A stretch of 64,000 bases of DNA from Aminicella lysinilytica (GTDB lineage: Bacteria > Bacillota > Clostridia > Peptostreptococcales > Anaerovoracaceae), in assembly GCF_004362975.1 (NCBI RefSeq), contig NZ_SNXO01000005.1, positions 22,731 to 86,730 of the forward strand. Direction: 5' to 3'. The translations under genes were made by a program, and so were the position numbers. This document shows positions 45,585-54,757 of the stretch, piece after piece (positions within the stretch are counted from its first letter, which is position 1; every line of letters starts with the position of its first letter). Under the pieces are notes generated by a model. That model was not told where the DNA came from. It saw only the letters and a program-made list of their open reading frames with translations, and searched no databases.

Positions 45585-46799
45585 TTATTTCCACTTAAGT
45601 GTATAGTATCCGTTCCCTTTATGATTTCTGGAGACTTTAATGTAGTATGTGCCCTTGGTCAGCTTGCTGCCGTTGCCAACGGTGTACGGCTTCATAGTGT
45701 TGTTGGAAACGCCTGTCAGGGTGTCAGACGTATATGAACCGCTGCTATTGTAAATAGTGAATTTGATATTGCCGCCAATGTCTCCGCCTGCGCTTGACTT
45801 GGCTGTAATGGCGATGCTGACGGCCTGAGATCTGGTAAGCCTGATTTTGTACCAGTCTGATGCGCTGGAGCTGGCTGCAAGTACGCCCTTCCTGGTTACG
45901 CCTTTCTTGATTGTAACAGCTTTGGATTTACTGGTGCCGTGCTTGGAACAGGATACTTTGGTGAATTTGGAGCCGATAGCATATACTGCGTTATAGCTCT
46001 TCACGCCTATATAGTAGGTGCCCTTCTTGACGCCGATCCTTGTAGTGTAAGACCCACTGCTGTTCAGTGATTCGTAACCGCTGAAGAGTGTCTTTTTCCC
46101 GGAATTCGTCAGTTTGACTCTGAAGGTGCTTGAATAATCTGAGGGTGAGGCCATGACCAGTGTGATGTAGCCTGTTGCAGGAACCTTGACTTTATAGTAA
46201 GAAACTGAATCTTTACTGGCGGAGCCGCCCATCATAGCCTTGCCGTTAGTCAGGGTTCCTCCGGAAGGGGCATGCTGAACTGCGAAAACGCCGGCGCCTG
46301 ATCCTGAAAAACTGTACAGACTGAATTTCAGATAATATGTACCGTTGGTTTTGATGGAATAGTAATGGCCTTTGACGCCTGTGGATGAATCTGAACTGTT
46401 GCTATTGTAGGTAACACTATTACTGCATTGACTGTCTGAATACAGGGATGAATATGCAGTGCAGTTAGCGCCGGTGAAGGTTATGGACAGACCGCCCTTC
46501 TTCGCCTGTATAGGGTAAACCAGGACAGGGGATCCGCTGCTGTATGTTGGCGTCATATAGGTCGTTACGCTAGAAGCATTAGCGCTTGCCGGCGTAATGA
46601 CTGCCCCGTTTTCTATGGTTATCGGAGTCGCAGCGGCGTCAGATGTCGTCGCCTTCTGTGACAGAGCAGAGGTTAATCTGCCGGTAGCTCCGGAAACTGA
46701 TGTATTTCCGCTGTCAGCGAATACGGTGCTGATGCCGGCAAATGACATTGTCGCCGTGACAGTGACAGCCAGCAGGATAGTTAATAGTTTTCTTTTCAT
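45585..46799 (-). CDS. Exported protein with pre-peptidase-C-terminal-like beta domains
   Basis: 404 residues. Signal peptide (MKRKLLTILLAVTVTATMSFA), a Ser/Thr/Ala-rich stretch, then three or more repeats of a beta-sandwich module that ends in a GTYYIKV-type strand (NGTYYLKFSLYS; KGTYYIGVKSYN; KGTYYIKVSRNHKGNGYYTL), as in PPC (pre-peptidase C-terminal) domains. No catalytic domain, so it is probably a binding or surface-associated protein. Start at 46799 with agggagaa upstream. GC content is higher than in the adjoining AT-rich island, so it is probably not part of it. Confidence 0.75.
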   Translation of the reverse strand: MKRKLLTILLAVTVTATMSFAGISTVFADSGNTSVSGATGRLTSALSQKATTSDAAATPITIENGAVITPASANASSVTTYMTPTYSSGSPVLVYPIQAKKGGLSITFTGANCTAYSSLYSDSQCSNSVTYNSNSSDSSTGVKGHYYSIKTNGTYYLKFSLYSFSGSGAGVFAVQHAPSGGTLTNGKAMMGGSASKDSVSYYKVKVPATGYITLVMASPSDYSSTFRVKLTNSGKKTLFSGYESLNSSGSYTTRIGVKKGTYYIGVKSYNAVYAIGSKFTKVSCSKHGTSKSKAVTIKKGVTRKGVLAASSSASDWYKIRLTRSQAVSIAITAKSSAGGDIGGNIKFTIYNSSGSYTSDTLTGVSNNTMKPYTVGNGSKLTKGTYYIKVSRNHKGNGYYTLKWK

Positions 46800-46996
46800 C
46801 GATGTTTCTCCCTTCGATTGCTGAATTAACATTTCACACACGCATATTAGTTTAACATAGAATTAGTTAAAAAAATAGAACTAATTTTCCGGAATGATCC
46901 CATTTGTTCCGCATTATGAAACGCCCCACTAAATTGTGGACAACCTCCCCTCTTTGAGTTAAAATGGTTTCAGAAGAAAAGAGGAGAGTAATAGAT

Positions 46997-47914
46997 ATGA
47001 ATAAACCTACATTGGTAATAATGGCGGCCGGAATGGGAAGCAGATACGGCGGTCTCAAACAGATAGACCCGGTGGGCGACCACGGGGAGATAATACTGGA
47101 TTTTTCTCTTTATGACGCCATGATGGCCGGATTTGAGAAGGTCATCTTCATCATCAAGAAGGAAAACGAGAAAGATTTCCGTGAGATAATCGACGGGAGA
47201 GCTGGCAAGCACCTGCAGGTGGAATACGCCTTTCAGGAGCTTTCTGATCTGCCGGAGGGCTACCGGGTACCTAAGGGACGGGAAAAGCCCTGGGGGACCT
47301 GCCACGCCGTTCTCAGCGCCCGTGAGCTTATCCATGGACCCTTTGCGGTGATCAACGCCGACGACTACTACGGACCGGGAGCATTTTCGACAATTTACGA
47401 CTTCCTGGAAACGGCCGCGGACAAAGACAAGTACGACTACGCCATGGTTGGCTACGAGCTTTCCAAGACCTTGACAGAGAACGGACACGTGTCCCGCGGC
47501 GTGTGTCAGGTTGCAGACGACGGCAGCCTGGAAAGCGTCACAGAGCGGACTAAGATCATGTGGCGAGGCGATGACGTTGCCTACACCGACGACGATGAAG
47601 TCTGGACTACCCTGCCAAAGGACGCCACGGTGTCCATGAACTTCTGGGGATTTACAGAATCCATGGTCAGAGAAATGCAGGCAGGCTTCCCTTTGTTCCT
47701 GGACAAAGCTATGACAGAGAATCCTTTGAAGGGCGAATATTTCCTGCCCAGCGTAGTCTCTCAACTCATCGACAACGGCAAGGCCCGGGTGAAAGTGCTG
47801 AAATCACGGGACCAGTGGTACGGCGTCACTTACAAAGAAGATAAAGATTCGGTGGTTTCTGCATTGCAGGCCATGAAGGACAAGGGCCTTTATCCGGAGA
47901 TACTCTGGAAATAG
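46997..47914 (+). CDS. NTP transferase family nucleotidyltransferase
   Basis: 305 residues. N-terminal nucleotide-binding signature VIMAAGMGSRYGGLKQIDPVG, then FIIKKENEKDF and the metal-binding FAVINADDYYG. This is the sugar-nucleotide/choline-phosphate cytidylyltransferase type of fold; the sugar or alcohol phosphate is not deducible. The DD of NADDYYG is intact. Start at 46997 with gaggagag upstream; Met 46964 is less likely. Single gene, GC-richer than its left neighbours. Confidence 0.85.
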   Translation: MNKPTLVIMAAGMGSRYGGLKQIDPVGDHGEIILDFSLYDAMMAGFEKVIFIIKKENEKDFREIIDGRAGKHLQVEYAFQELSDLPEGYRVPKGREKPWGTCHAVLSARELIHGPFAVINADDYYGPGAFSTIYDFLETAADKDKYDYAMVGYELSKTLTENGHVSRGVCQVADDGSLESVTERTKIMWRGDDVAYTDDDEVWTTLPKDATVSMNFWGFTESMVREMQAGFPLFLDKAMTENPLKGEYFLPSVVSQLIDNGKARVKVLKSRDQWYGVTYKEDKDSVVSALQAMKDKGLYPEILWK

Positions 47915-47934
47915 CCGAAAATAATAAAAAAGAC

Positions 47935-47963
47935 TTGATTTTACACGCCCTGATGTGTATAAT
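47935..47963 (+). promoter_or_regulatory. Promoter of rpsF-ssb-rpsR
   Basis: -35 TTGATT (47935-47940), 17-bp spacer, -10 TATAAT (47958-47963). It leaves a leader of about 80 nt before rpsF. Confidence 0.82.
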
Positions 47964-47995
47964 AATAGGGCGTGTTTTGTTATATTTGAAGCACG

Positions 47996-48032
47996 CGAAT
48001 CTCTGCACCGTGTAAGGGCGGTGCCATTTAGT
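47996..48032 (+). promoter_or_regulatory. Likely S6:S18 ribosomal-protein leader hairpin
   Basis: In the rpsF 5' leader, the stem GCACCG (48005-48010) / CGGTGC (48019-48024) with an 8-nt loop, followed by CATTT. The position and the CACCG/CGGTG core resemble the RNA leader by which the S6:S18 complex represses its own operon. Resemblance is by eye. Confidence 0.55.
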
Positions 48033-48050
48033 CCACAGGGAGGTGAAAAC

Positions 48051-48341
48051 ATGACTAATTATGAAATAATGTTCATCATTGATCCGACATTGGAGGAAGA
48101 AAAGAAGAACGCTACAGTCGAGAAGGTCCAGGAGATCATCAAGACAGGTGAAGGCGAAGTATCCAATGTTGACGTCTGGGGAATGAAGAAGCTCGCATAT
48201 CCTATCGAGAAGAAGAACGAGGGATACTACGTAGTTATCGAATTCCAGGCTGGTATCGAGCTTCCAAAAGAGCTTGACAGAAGGCTGAAGATTTCCGACA
48301 ATGTAATGAGACATATGATCATCAACAAGGATGCCAAATAA
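48051..48341 (+). CDS. rpsF: 30S ribosomal protein S6
   Basis: 96 residues: begins MTNYEIMFIIDPTLEEE, with WGMKKLAYPIEKKNEGYYV in the middle. Start at 48051, 6 nt behind agggaggtg; longer frames upstream cross the leader. First gene of rpsF-ssb-rpsR. Confidence 0.97.
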   Translation: MTNYEIMFIIDPTLEEEKKNATVEKVQEIIKTGEGEVSNVDVWGMKKLAYPIEKKNEGYYVVIEFQAGIELPKELDRRLKISDNVMRHMIINKDAK

Positions 48342-48358
48342 GGAATCGAGGTGCACTA

Positions 48359-48823
48359 ATGAATAACGTTGTACTTATTGGAAGACTTACCAGGGATCCT
48401 GAGGTGAGATATACGTCAGGCAGCCAGATGGCTGTAGCATCATTTACAGTTGCCATCGACAGACCGACGAGAGCCGGCGAGGAGAAGAAGGCAGATTTCC
48501 CGAGAGTCACGGTGTTCGGTAAGCAGGCTGAGACCTGTGAGAAATACCTGGCTAAGGGCAGACTGGTTGCAATCAACGGAAGGATTCAGACTGGCAGTTA
48601 CCAGAACAAGAACGGCGACACTGTCTATACGACAGATGTAGTTGCCAACAGAGTCGAGTTCCTCGAATGGGGAGACAGACCGCAGGGCGGCGGAAGCAAT
48701 TACCGTCAGGAACCTGCTCGCCAGGCACAGCCTGCGCAGCAGCACCAGCAGTCACAGCAGTCTCAGCCAGCAGAGGAAATGCCGGATTCATTCCAGGCAA
48801 TCGACGAGGACGTTCCATTCTAA
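48359..48823 (+). CDS. ssb: Single-stranded DNA-binding protein
   Basis: 154 residues. OB-fold start NNVVLIGRLTRDPEVRYT, FPRVTVFGKQAETCEKYLAKG, a Gln/Pro-rich linker and the conserved acidic tip DEDVPF that recruits partner proteins. Ribosome site aggaatcgaggtg region before the ATG. Normal length. Confidence 0.97.
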   Translation: MNNVVLIGRLTRDPEVRYTSGSQMAVASFTVAIDRPTRAGEEKKADFPRVTVFGKQAETCEKYLAKGRLVAINGRIQTGSYQNKNGDTVYTTDVVANRVEFLEWGDRPQGGGSNYRQEPARQAQPAQQHQQSQQSQPAEEMPDSFQAIDEDVPF

Positions 48824-48843
48824 CAGAAAGGAGACAGTGATTT

Positions 48844-49080
48844 ATGGATAACAGAAGACACGGCGGCGGCATGAGAAGAAAGAAAGTATGCCAGTTTTGC
48901 GCCGATAAATCAGAAGCTATCGATTACAAGGATGTTGAGAAACTTAAGAAGTACGTTACCGAGAGAGGTAAGATCCTTCCTAAGAGAGCAACAGGTACTT
49001 GTGCCAAGCATCAGAGAGAGCTGACAACAGCTATCAAGAGAGCAAGGATCGTAGCACTGCTGCCATATGTAGCAGATTAG
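48844..49080 (+). CDS. rpsR: 30S ribosomal protein S18
   Basis: 78 residues. [18 protein letters not shown], then [19 protein letters not shown] and [11 protein letters not shown]. This is the cysteine-containing (C+) form with zinc-ligand-like CxxC and CxxH pairs. Ribosome site aaaggaga. Confidence 0.97.
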   Translation: MDNRRHGGGMRRKKVCQFCADKSEAIDYKDVEKLKKYVTERGKILPKRATGTCAKHQRELTTAIKRARIVALLPYVAD

Positions 49081-49107
49081 TAGTAGAATATAATTATAAA
49101 GTCGCAA

Positions 49108-49147
49108 TAAAAGAGACGCCATCTCCTTCGGGAAAGACGTCTTTTTT
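49108..49147 (+). terminator. Terminator after rpsR
   Basis: Stem AAGAGACG / CGTCTTTTTTT around a GC-containing loop, 25 bp after rpsR; T-run at 49141-49147. Confidence 0.75.
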
Positions 49148-49185
49148 TATGGCGGGTATGGCGCCTGCAGATAAGTCCTGAGGAT

Positions 49186-49734
49186 TTATCTGAGCACTGC
49201 ACCCGGTTCTCTGTCGAAGAATATGCTCTTGGATGATACGGACAGTGGAATACCATAGCAGACTCTTACGTCGGTCTTGAAGACGCCGGCCTTGATGGCG
49301 GCCCTGCCGATGGAATACATAACTCTGTTGTCGATGTGGTGAGCGCTGGCTACGGAAACTGCCGAACCTACGGCAACACCCAGGTCGGTTACATTGAAAG
49401 CACAGTTGGCGTGAGCCTTGGTCATTTCTGCGCAGTTTTTGAAACCGCACATGCTGCAGTTGTCCAGACCGAAGGGCTCGCTTACTACGCCGATTATAAG
49501 GGCGCAGTGACATCTGCTCAGGCAGCCGGCATCTCTGTTGAAGAACTGCTCATCGTATTCTACGGCAAGTTCCTGAGTCTTCTTGACCAGGTAATCCTTG
49601 TCAGCGCCGGAGACGATGGCCGTTACGACCTTGTCCTTGCCGCTGCCCTTAGGAGCTGTCCTTGCGGCGGCAGCCATGAGATCTGCTACCATGAATACTG
49701 CGTCTTTTTCCGAGTTTTCCATATGTTTGATCAT
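49186..49734 (-). CDS. DUF2148 cysteine-rich protein
   Basis: 182 residues. Cysteine motifs CLSRCHCALI and NCSMCGFKNCAEMTKAHANC, and conserved NVTDLGVAVGSAVSVASAH, the pattern of the DUF2148 (ferredoxin-domain-containing) family; probable Fe-S cluster binding, function unknown. Ribosome site gaaggagaagcg. Convergent with the ribosomal operon and upstream of pflB in divergent orientation, so it may be expressed with anaerobic metabolism. Confidence 0.85.
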   Translation of the reverse strand: MIKHMENSEKDAVFMVADLMAAAARTAPKGSGKDKVVTAIVSGADKDYLVKKTQELAVEYDEQFFNRDAGCLSRCHCALIIGVVSEPFGLDNCSMCGFKNCAEMTKAHANCAFNVTDLGVAVGSAVSVASAHHIDNRVMYSIGRAAIKAGVFKTDVRVCYGIPLSVSSKSIFFDREPGAVLR

Positions 49735-49860
49735 TTCGCTTCTCCTTCTGATTCTCTTAAATCATGTTAATTTATTATACAACGCATACTGCCCCGTGGC
49801 AAACAGAAACCTCCTGATTTCATGTGCTATATAAAATACATTCCATTTCAAAAAAACCGG

Positions 49861-49890
49861 TTGACGGCGAATACCGGGATAATGTATTAT
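49861..49890 (+). promoter_or_regulatory. Promoter of pflB-pflA
   Basis: -35 TTGACG (49861-49866), 18-bp spacer, -10 TATTAT (49885-49890), about 30 bp upstream of the pflB start chosen here. It lies inside the longest frame and so supports the later start. Confidence 0.7.
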
Positions 49891-49920
49891 GTATACATAA
49901 AGAGAAAGGAGCTTAGATTT

Positions 49921-52152
49921 ATGAGAAACGAATGGGCAGGTTTTACCGAAGGAAAGTGGATGGACACCATCAATGTTGACGATTTTATCAACTTGAATTA
50001 TACGCCATATGATGGTGACGACAGCTTTCTGGCCGGACCTACTGCAAGGACTGAGGAATGCAATCAGCGAGTTAAGGACTTATTAGTCGAGGAGAGAAAA
50101 TCGGGAGGCACCCTGAAGATAGATCCCAGCAGGATCATGAGGATCAACGCTTTCGGACCCGGTTATATCATCGAGGGAAAAGACATCATAGTCGGTCTTC
50201 AGACGGACGAGCCGCTTAAGAGAGGTATATGCCCATTTGGCGGATTTAAGATGGTCAAGGAAGAGGTCAAGGAATTCGGGCAGGAACTGCCGGAAGAAAT
50301 CGAATTTCTCTCTCAGTATATGACCACTCATAATGATGGAGTTTTCAAGGCTTACTCTCCTGAAATGAAGAAGGCAAGGCATCTTGGATTTATCACGGGT
50401 CTTCCTGACGCTTACGGTCGCGGAAGGATCATCGGAGATTATAGAAGATGCGCACTGTACGGTATCGACAGACTTATTGAAGAGAAACAGAAGGATCATG
50501 ACGAGATTTCCTCCAGAGATGAAATGACTGAGGAGAACGTGAGACTGGCTGAGGAAGTTTGGAACCAGATAGCGGCTCTGAAAGATATCAAGAAAATGGC
50601 AGAAAGCTACGGCTTTGATATTTCACAGCCTGCTACTGATGTCAGGGAAGCTATCCAGTGGACATACTTTGCTTACCTGGCAGGTATCAGAGAAGAAAAC
50701 GGTGCCGCTATGTCTATCGGCAGAACGGCTACATTTATAGATGTATATGCAGAAAGAGACCTGGCTTCAGGCAAATACAACGAGGAGCAGGTACAGGAGT
50801 TCATAGATGACTTCATTCTCAAACTGAGAGCAGCAAGGCATCTGAGAACTACAGAATACAACGAGCTTTTCGGCGGAGATCCTATGTGGATCACAGAAGG
50901 CCTTGGCGGCGTTGGCTGTGACGGAAGACACAGAGTTACCAAGAATACCTACAGATATCTGCAGACACTGTACAACCTGGGATCCGCTCCGGAACCAAAC
51001 CTTACAGTACTCTGGTCAGAGAAACTTCCTGAGCCTTTCAAGAAGTTCTGCGCTCAGATATCCATAGATACAGACTCCATCCAGTACGAGAATGACGATA
51101 AGATGAGACCTTCATACGGAGACGACTACTCTATCGCCTGCTGCGTTTCAGCCATTCAGATGGGTCAGCAGATGCAGTTCTTCGGAGCCAGATGCAACCT
51201 GGCCAAGTGCCTGCTTCTGGCCATCAACGGAGGCGTTGACGAAAGGACCGGAGAGCACATAGGACCTCAGATGGAAGCTATGGGCGACGGCCCTCTGGAT
51301 TACGATGAGGTATGGAGAAGATATAACATATATCTGGAGTGGCTCATGGGCGTTTATGCAAGGATCATGAACATCATCCACTTCATGCATGATAAATATG
51401 ATTATGAAAGATCACAGATGGCTTTCCTGGATTCAGAGGTCAGCAGACTTATGGCCTTCGGCGTAGCGGGATTCTCTGTTGCGGCAGATTCCTTGTCAGC
51501 TATTAAATACGCCAAGGTAAGCCCTATCAGAGATGAAAACGGAGTAATAGTAGACTTCAAGACTGAGGGTGAATTCCCTAAATACGGAAACGACGACGAC
51601 AGAGTGGACGATCTGGCTGTGGCTATTTCAGAGAAATCTATAGCGGAGCTTAGAAAACACCCTGCATACAGGAACGCTGTGACTACCCTCTCCGTTCTGA
51701 CAATCACGTCCAACGTAATGTATGGTAAGAAAACCGGCAACACCCCTGACGGACGTCGGGCGGGCACACCTTTTGCGCCGGGAGCTAACCCTATGCACTG
51801 CAGAGACGAGAACGGAGCGGTAGCGTCCCTGAATTCCGTTGCAAAAATCAATTGGAACACTTGCCAGGACGGCATTTCCAACACATTCAGCATTACGCCG
51901 GACTCACTTGGCAAAGACCGCGAGAGCTCCAAGGAGACTTTGGTCAAGCTGCTGACGGGATACTTCGGCCAGGGCGCACACCACCTGAATGTAAACGTCC
52001 TCAACAGGGAGACCCTCATGGACGCTTACCATAACCCGGACAAATACCCGAGCCTGACCATCAGAGTATCGGGATACGCGGTGAGATTCAACGCTTTGTC
52101 CAAGGCACATCAGAAGGAAGTTATCGAAAGGACATTCCACGAGGCTATATAG
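49921..52152 (+). CDS. pflB: Formate C-acetyltransferase (pyruvate formate-lyase)
   Basis: Glycyl-radical enzyme: pyruvate + CoA to acetyl-CoA + formate under anoxia. 743 residues. Active-site cysteine pair in [15 protein letters not shown], then [17 protein letters not shown] and [15 protein letters not shown]; the C-terminal glycine loop is [11 protein letters not shown], so the radical glycine is present. These match true PFL rather than the diol dehydratase or choline lyase branches. Start at 49921 with aaaggagc upstream. The activase follows immediately. Confidence 0.97.
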   Translation: MRNEWAGFTEGKWMDTINVDDFINLNYTPYDGDDSFLAGPTARTEECNQRVKDLLVEERKSGGTLKIDPSRIMRINAFGPGYIIEGKDIIVGLQTDEPLKRGICPFGGFKMVKEEVKEFGQELPEEIEFLSQYMTTHNDGVFKAYSPEMKKARHLGFITGLPDAYGRGRIIGDYRRCALYGIDRLIEEKQKDHDEISSRDEMTEENVRLAEEVWNQIAALKDIKKMAESYGFDISQPATDVREAIQWTYFAYLAGIREENGAAMSIGRTATFIDVYAERDLASGKYNEEQVQEFIDDFILKLRAARHLRTTEYNELFGGDPMWITEGLGGVGCDGRHRVTKNTYRYLQTLYNLGSAPEPNLTVLWSEKLPEPFKKFCAQISIDTDSIQYENDDKMRPSYGDDYSIACCVSAIQMGQQMQFFGARCNLAKCLLLAINGGVDERTGEHIGPQMEAMGDGPLDYDEVWRRYNIYLEWLMGVYARIMNIIHFMHDKYDYERSQMAFLDSEVSRLMAFGVAGFSVAADSLSAIKYAKVSPIRDENGVIVDFKTEGEFPKYGNDDDRVDDLAVAISEKSIAELRKHPAYRNAVTTLSVLTITSNVMYGKKTGNTPDGRRAGTPFAPGANPMHCRDENGAVASLNSVAKINWNTCQDGISNTFSITPDSLGKDRESSKETLVKLLTGYFGQGAHHLNVNVLNRETLMDAYHNPDKYPSLTIRVSGYAVRFNALSKAHQKEVIERTFHEAI

Positions 52153-52161
52153 GTGACGACA

Positions 52162-52869
52162 ATGAAAGGCAGATTACATTCAATTGAATCCTTCGGGGCT
52201 GTAGACGGGCCTGGAATAAGGACGGTATTTTTCATGCAGGGCTGCCCGGCCAGGTGCGCGTATTGTCACAATCCGGACACCTGGAACGAATGCGGCGGTC
52301 GGGAGATCGCTGTGGATGAAATAGTCCACCGCGCAAAACGAGGCCTGCCATACTACGGCAACGACGGGGGCGTGACATTCTCCGGAGGCGAACCTTTGCT
52401 CCAGGGTAAATTCCTTCTGGAGGCCATAGAGGCTCTGAAGGCTGAGGGCATCGCCAGCGCCATCGACACCAGCGGAACTTACATCGACGAGGATTCGGAG
52501 GATGTGATCGCGGCGGCAGATATGGTTTTGCTTGATATCAAGCATATCGATCCGGCCAAGTTTGAGGAGCTGACGGGCAGAGAACAGGGACCGCTGTTCA
52601 GGCTTATTGACATAGTCAACAGGCTGAACAAGCCCATCTGGATACGCCAGGTCATAATACCGGGATTCAACGATAATGCCGACTATATCGAGGCTCTGAA
52701 TGAGTTTATAAGCGACATTAAGACGGTCAAGAAGGTAGAACTACTTGGCTACCACAACATGGCTGAGAACAAGTATGAACGCCTTGGGATCAAATACAGA
52801 CTCAAGGACATCAAGCCTATGAACGCTGATAAACTCAGAAACCTGAGCAGACTGACAACAATAGCATAA
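52162..52869 (+). CDS. pflA: Pyruvate formate-lyase activating enzyme
   Basis: Radical SAM enzyme that installs the glycyl radical on PflB. 235 residues. CxxxCxxC is QGCPARCAYCHNPDTW, and the GGEP-type motif is VTFSGGEPLLQGKF. No extra ferredoxin domain, as in true PflA. Start at 52162 with aggtga 7 nt upstream, preferred over the GTG at 52153. Followed by a terminator. Confidence 0.96.
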   Translation: MKGRLHSIESFGAVDGPGIRTVFFMQGCPARCAYCHNPDTWNECGGREIAVDEIVHRAKRGLPYYGNDGGVTFSGGEPLLQGKFLLEAIEALKAEGIASAIDTSGTYIDEDSEDVIAAADMVLLDIKHIDPAKFEELTGREQGPLFRLIDIVNRLNKPIWIRQVIIPGFNDNADYIEALNEFISDIKTVKKVELLGYHNMAENKYERLGIKYRLKDIKPMNADKLRNLSRLTTIA

Positions 52870-52882
52870 GACATAAATGAAA

Positions 52883-52912
52883 GAGCCGACGCATTTGCGC
52901 CGGCCCTTTTTA
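52883..52912 (+). terminator. Terminator after pflA
   Basis: Stem GCCGACGC / GCGCCGGC with one G-U pair and a 4-nt ATTT loop, followed by CCTTTTTAT. Confidence 0.82.
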
Positions 52913-52955
52913 TTGGCAATTTTTCAATTAATCAATTGAAGTTTGATTTGCTGAA

Positions 52956-54239
52956 TTACTCAGCCTGTTTTGCTGCATAATCACGGTCTGCTGCGTTAGC
53001 ATCCTTCATCTTCAACATTGTGAACATTGTGATGATGCCTATAGCGCATATAACTGCCAGGATTATGTATGCCTGTGTTGCTTTACCTGATGTGATCATT
53101 CCGACCATCATCTGAGCTGCGAAAGCGGATGGTATCAGCTGAACTGCCATGATGATACGGTTAGCTGACTGATATTCTCTACGTCCGAAGCAATAAGCTG
53201 TGATACATGGATGCATTGTAGGTACGCCGCCTGTCATGCAGGCAACTCCGAAGCCCCACATTACCATTAGAGGAACGCTTCCTCCCTGTGGCTGGAGCAT
53301 CAGGCCGAATATCGGCAGGAACTCTGTCAATCCTAAGATGATAGAAGTCTTAACTGAACCGATCTTGTCGTCCAGGAGACCGAATACATATGACATTGGG
53401 ATGCCGATGATGGCGCCCATTGCCAGCCATTTAACGGCTGTCAGCCATACGGATATATCTCCGGCAGAGCTGCCTAACACGATGAAACGCGTTGCCATGG
53501 AACCCATGCAGGCGTTGATGATGAACTGGAATGCTCCGAAGGATATGATCAGCTGCCAAGCTTTTCCCATCTTCAGGACCTGACCAACTGTCAGGTTGAC
53601 TTCGTCATTTGCCTCTGATTTAGGTGCAACTTCTGCTCCATCCGGATGCAACCCTGCGTCCTCTGGGTAGTCTTTCAGTAGTAATCCTGTAAGTATTGCG
53701 ATAACTACGATGATTACTGCGATTCCGATGTAGAATGGTCTGTAGTCTCCACCGAAGTTCTTAGCTATAAGTGTAGTCATTCCTGAAGTTCCTACTACTG
53801 AGAACAGTGGTGAACCAAGAGTGATGATTCCCATTACACGACCTCTGTAACGCAGGAACCAGTTGGCGCATAGCATGAATCCGCCCATCTGGAAGGACAT
53901 GCAGGCGCATCTTACTGCAAACAGTGAGATCCAGAACAGGACCCAGTTACCCTGGCCGCCTGTAGCCTTAAGACCATCAGCAGCAGCGATTCCCGGGCAT
54001 CTCAGAGCTGAGATGATCATTAGAGGAATCATTGTCTTTCTAACGCCGAACTTGATGTAGCATGTTCCGTAGATGAATGTTAAGATGATACAAGCGAAGT
54101 TGCCGTATGTCATAACCATTGTGGTATCATTGGAGTCCCATGCTGTGAAACTGTTGATAATGTTGATCTGGTCGTTCTGAAGTCCTGAATACATGAACAT
54201 GAAAACGACACCTAAGATCATGAATGCAATTGCGTACAT
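52956..54239 (-). CDS. MFS transporter, possibly oxalate/formate antiporter (OFA) type
   Basis: 427 or more residues, 12 predicted hydrophobic helices, with the MFS loop motif (FGVRKTMIPLMI) and FLRYRGRVMGI after helix 4, a pattern seen in OFA-type antiporters. Substrate unknown. The first ATG (54239) has only a weak upstream site. A strong AAGGAG (54278-54273) stands 9 nt before an in-frame ACG at 54263, eight codons earlier; the extended N-terminus would read TFRDKKFG. Start is therefore uncertain. It is in a minus-strand cluster with the VOC and beta-helix genes. Confidence 0.88.
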   Translation of the reverse strand: MYAIAFMILGVVFMFMYSGLQNDQINIINSFTAWDSNDTTMVMTYGNFACIILTFIYGTCYIKFGVRKTMIPLMIISALRCPGIAAADGLKATGGQGNWVLFWISLFAVRCACMSFQMGGFMLCANWFLRYRGRVMGIITLGSPLFSVVGTSGMTTLIAKNFGGDYRPFYIGIAVIIVVIAILTGLLLKDYPEDAGLHPDGAEVAPKSEANDEVNLTVGQVLKMGKAWQLIISFGAFQFIINACMGSMATRFIVLGSSAGDISVWLTAVKWLAMGAIIGIPMSYVFGLLDDKIGSVKTSIILGLTEFLPIFGLMLQPQGGSVPLMVMWGFGVACMTGGVPTMHPCITAYCFGRREYQSANRIIMAVQLIPSAFAAQMMVGMITSGKATQAYIILAVICAIGIITMFTMLKMKDANAADRDYAAKQAE

Positions 54240-54260
54240 TCCAAACTTTTTGTCCCTAAA

Positions 54261-54278
54261 CGTTTTTCTTCTCTCCTT
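54261..54278 (-). promoter_or_regulatory. Strong Shine-Dalgarno ahead of a non-standard ACG codon
   Basis: AAGGAG at 54278-54273 and, 9 nt later, ACG (54263-54261) in frame with the MFS gene; no ATG, GTG or TTG occurs at that spacing in this frame. See the MFS gene entry for the alternative start at 54239. Confidence 0.5.
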
Positions 54279-54340
54279 TGTAAATAAGAATGAATAATTG
54301 CCACTATATAAAGGCGTGAAGAGCCTTATATACTATTAAA

Positions 54341-54745
54341 TTAATTGTTTTGGATCAGCTCGATGAGAACGCCTGAGTTATCATGGATGAACATTACGCT
54401 GTTGCCTTCCATCTGTACCTCATGGGCTATCTCAATTCCGTTGGCCAGGAATTTTTCTTTCATGCCGGCCATATCATCTACCTCAAAGGCTACATGCTTG
54501 GTGCCTACTGTCTGCAGGTCATCGTTTGGCATAAGTCTGTCTTTCGGCAGAGGTTTAGGCTGGTCATACTGGAAAAGCTCCAGCTCGTACTCGCCGTTGC
54601 TGAGGAAAACTATCCTGGCTTTCAGCGGTGGTACATAATCGTCCTTGATTTTCTTGAAATCAAGATTTTTCTCATACCATTCAACAGACTCGTCCATATT
54701 ATAGACGCTTATGCCTGTGTGAAGGGCTCTTGTGATTTTAGCCAT
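54341..54745 (-). CDS. VOC family protein (glyoxalase/epimerase fold)
   Basis: 134 residues, two beta-alpha-beta-beta-beta modules. Likely metal ligands His (ALHTGISVYNMDESVEWY), Glu (EYELELFQYD), His (GTKHVAFEVDDM) and Glu (GVLIELIQ), the glyoxalase I / methylmalonyl-CoA epimerase pattern. Ribosome site aggaggcg. It lies 12 bp behind the beta-helix gene and 100 bp ahead of the MFS gene, on the same strand, so it is likely to act on the same substrate. Confidence 0.85.
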   Translation of the reverse strand: MAKITRALHTGISVYNMDESVEWYEKNLDFKKIKDDYVPPLKARIVFLSNGEYELELFQYDQPKPLPKDRLMPNDDLQTVGTKHVAFEVDDMAGMKEKFLANGIEIAHEVQMEGNSVMFIHDNSGVLIELIQNN

Positions 54746-54757
54746 TGGTATCGCCTC

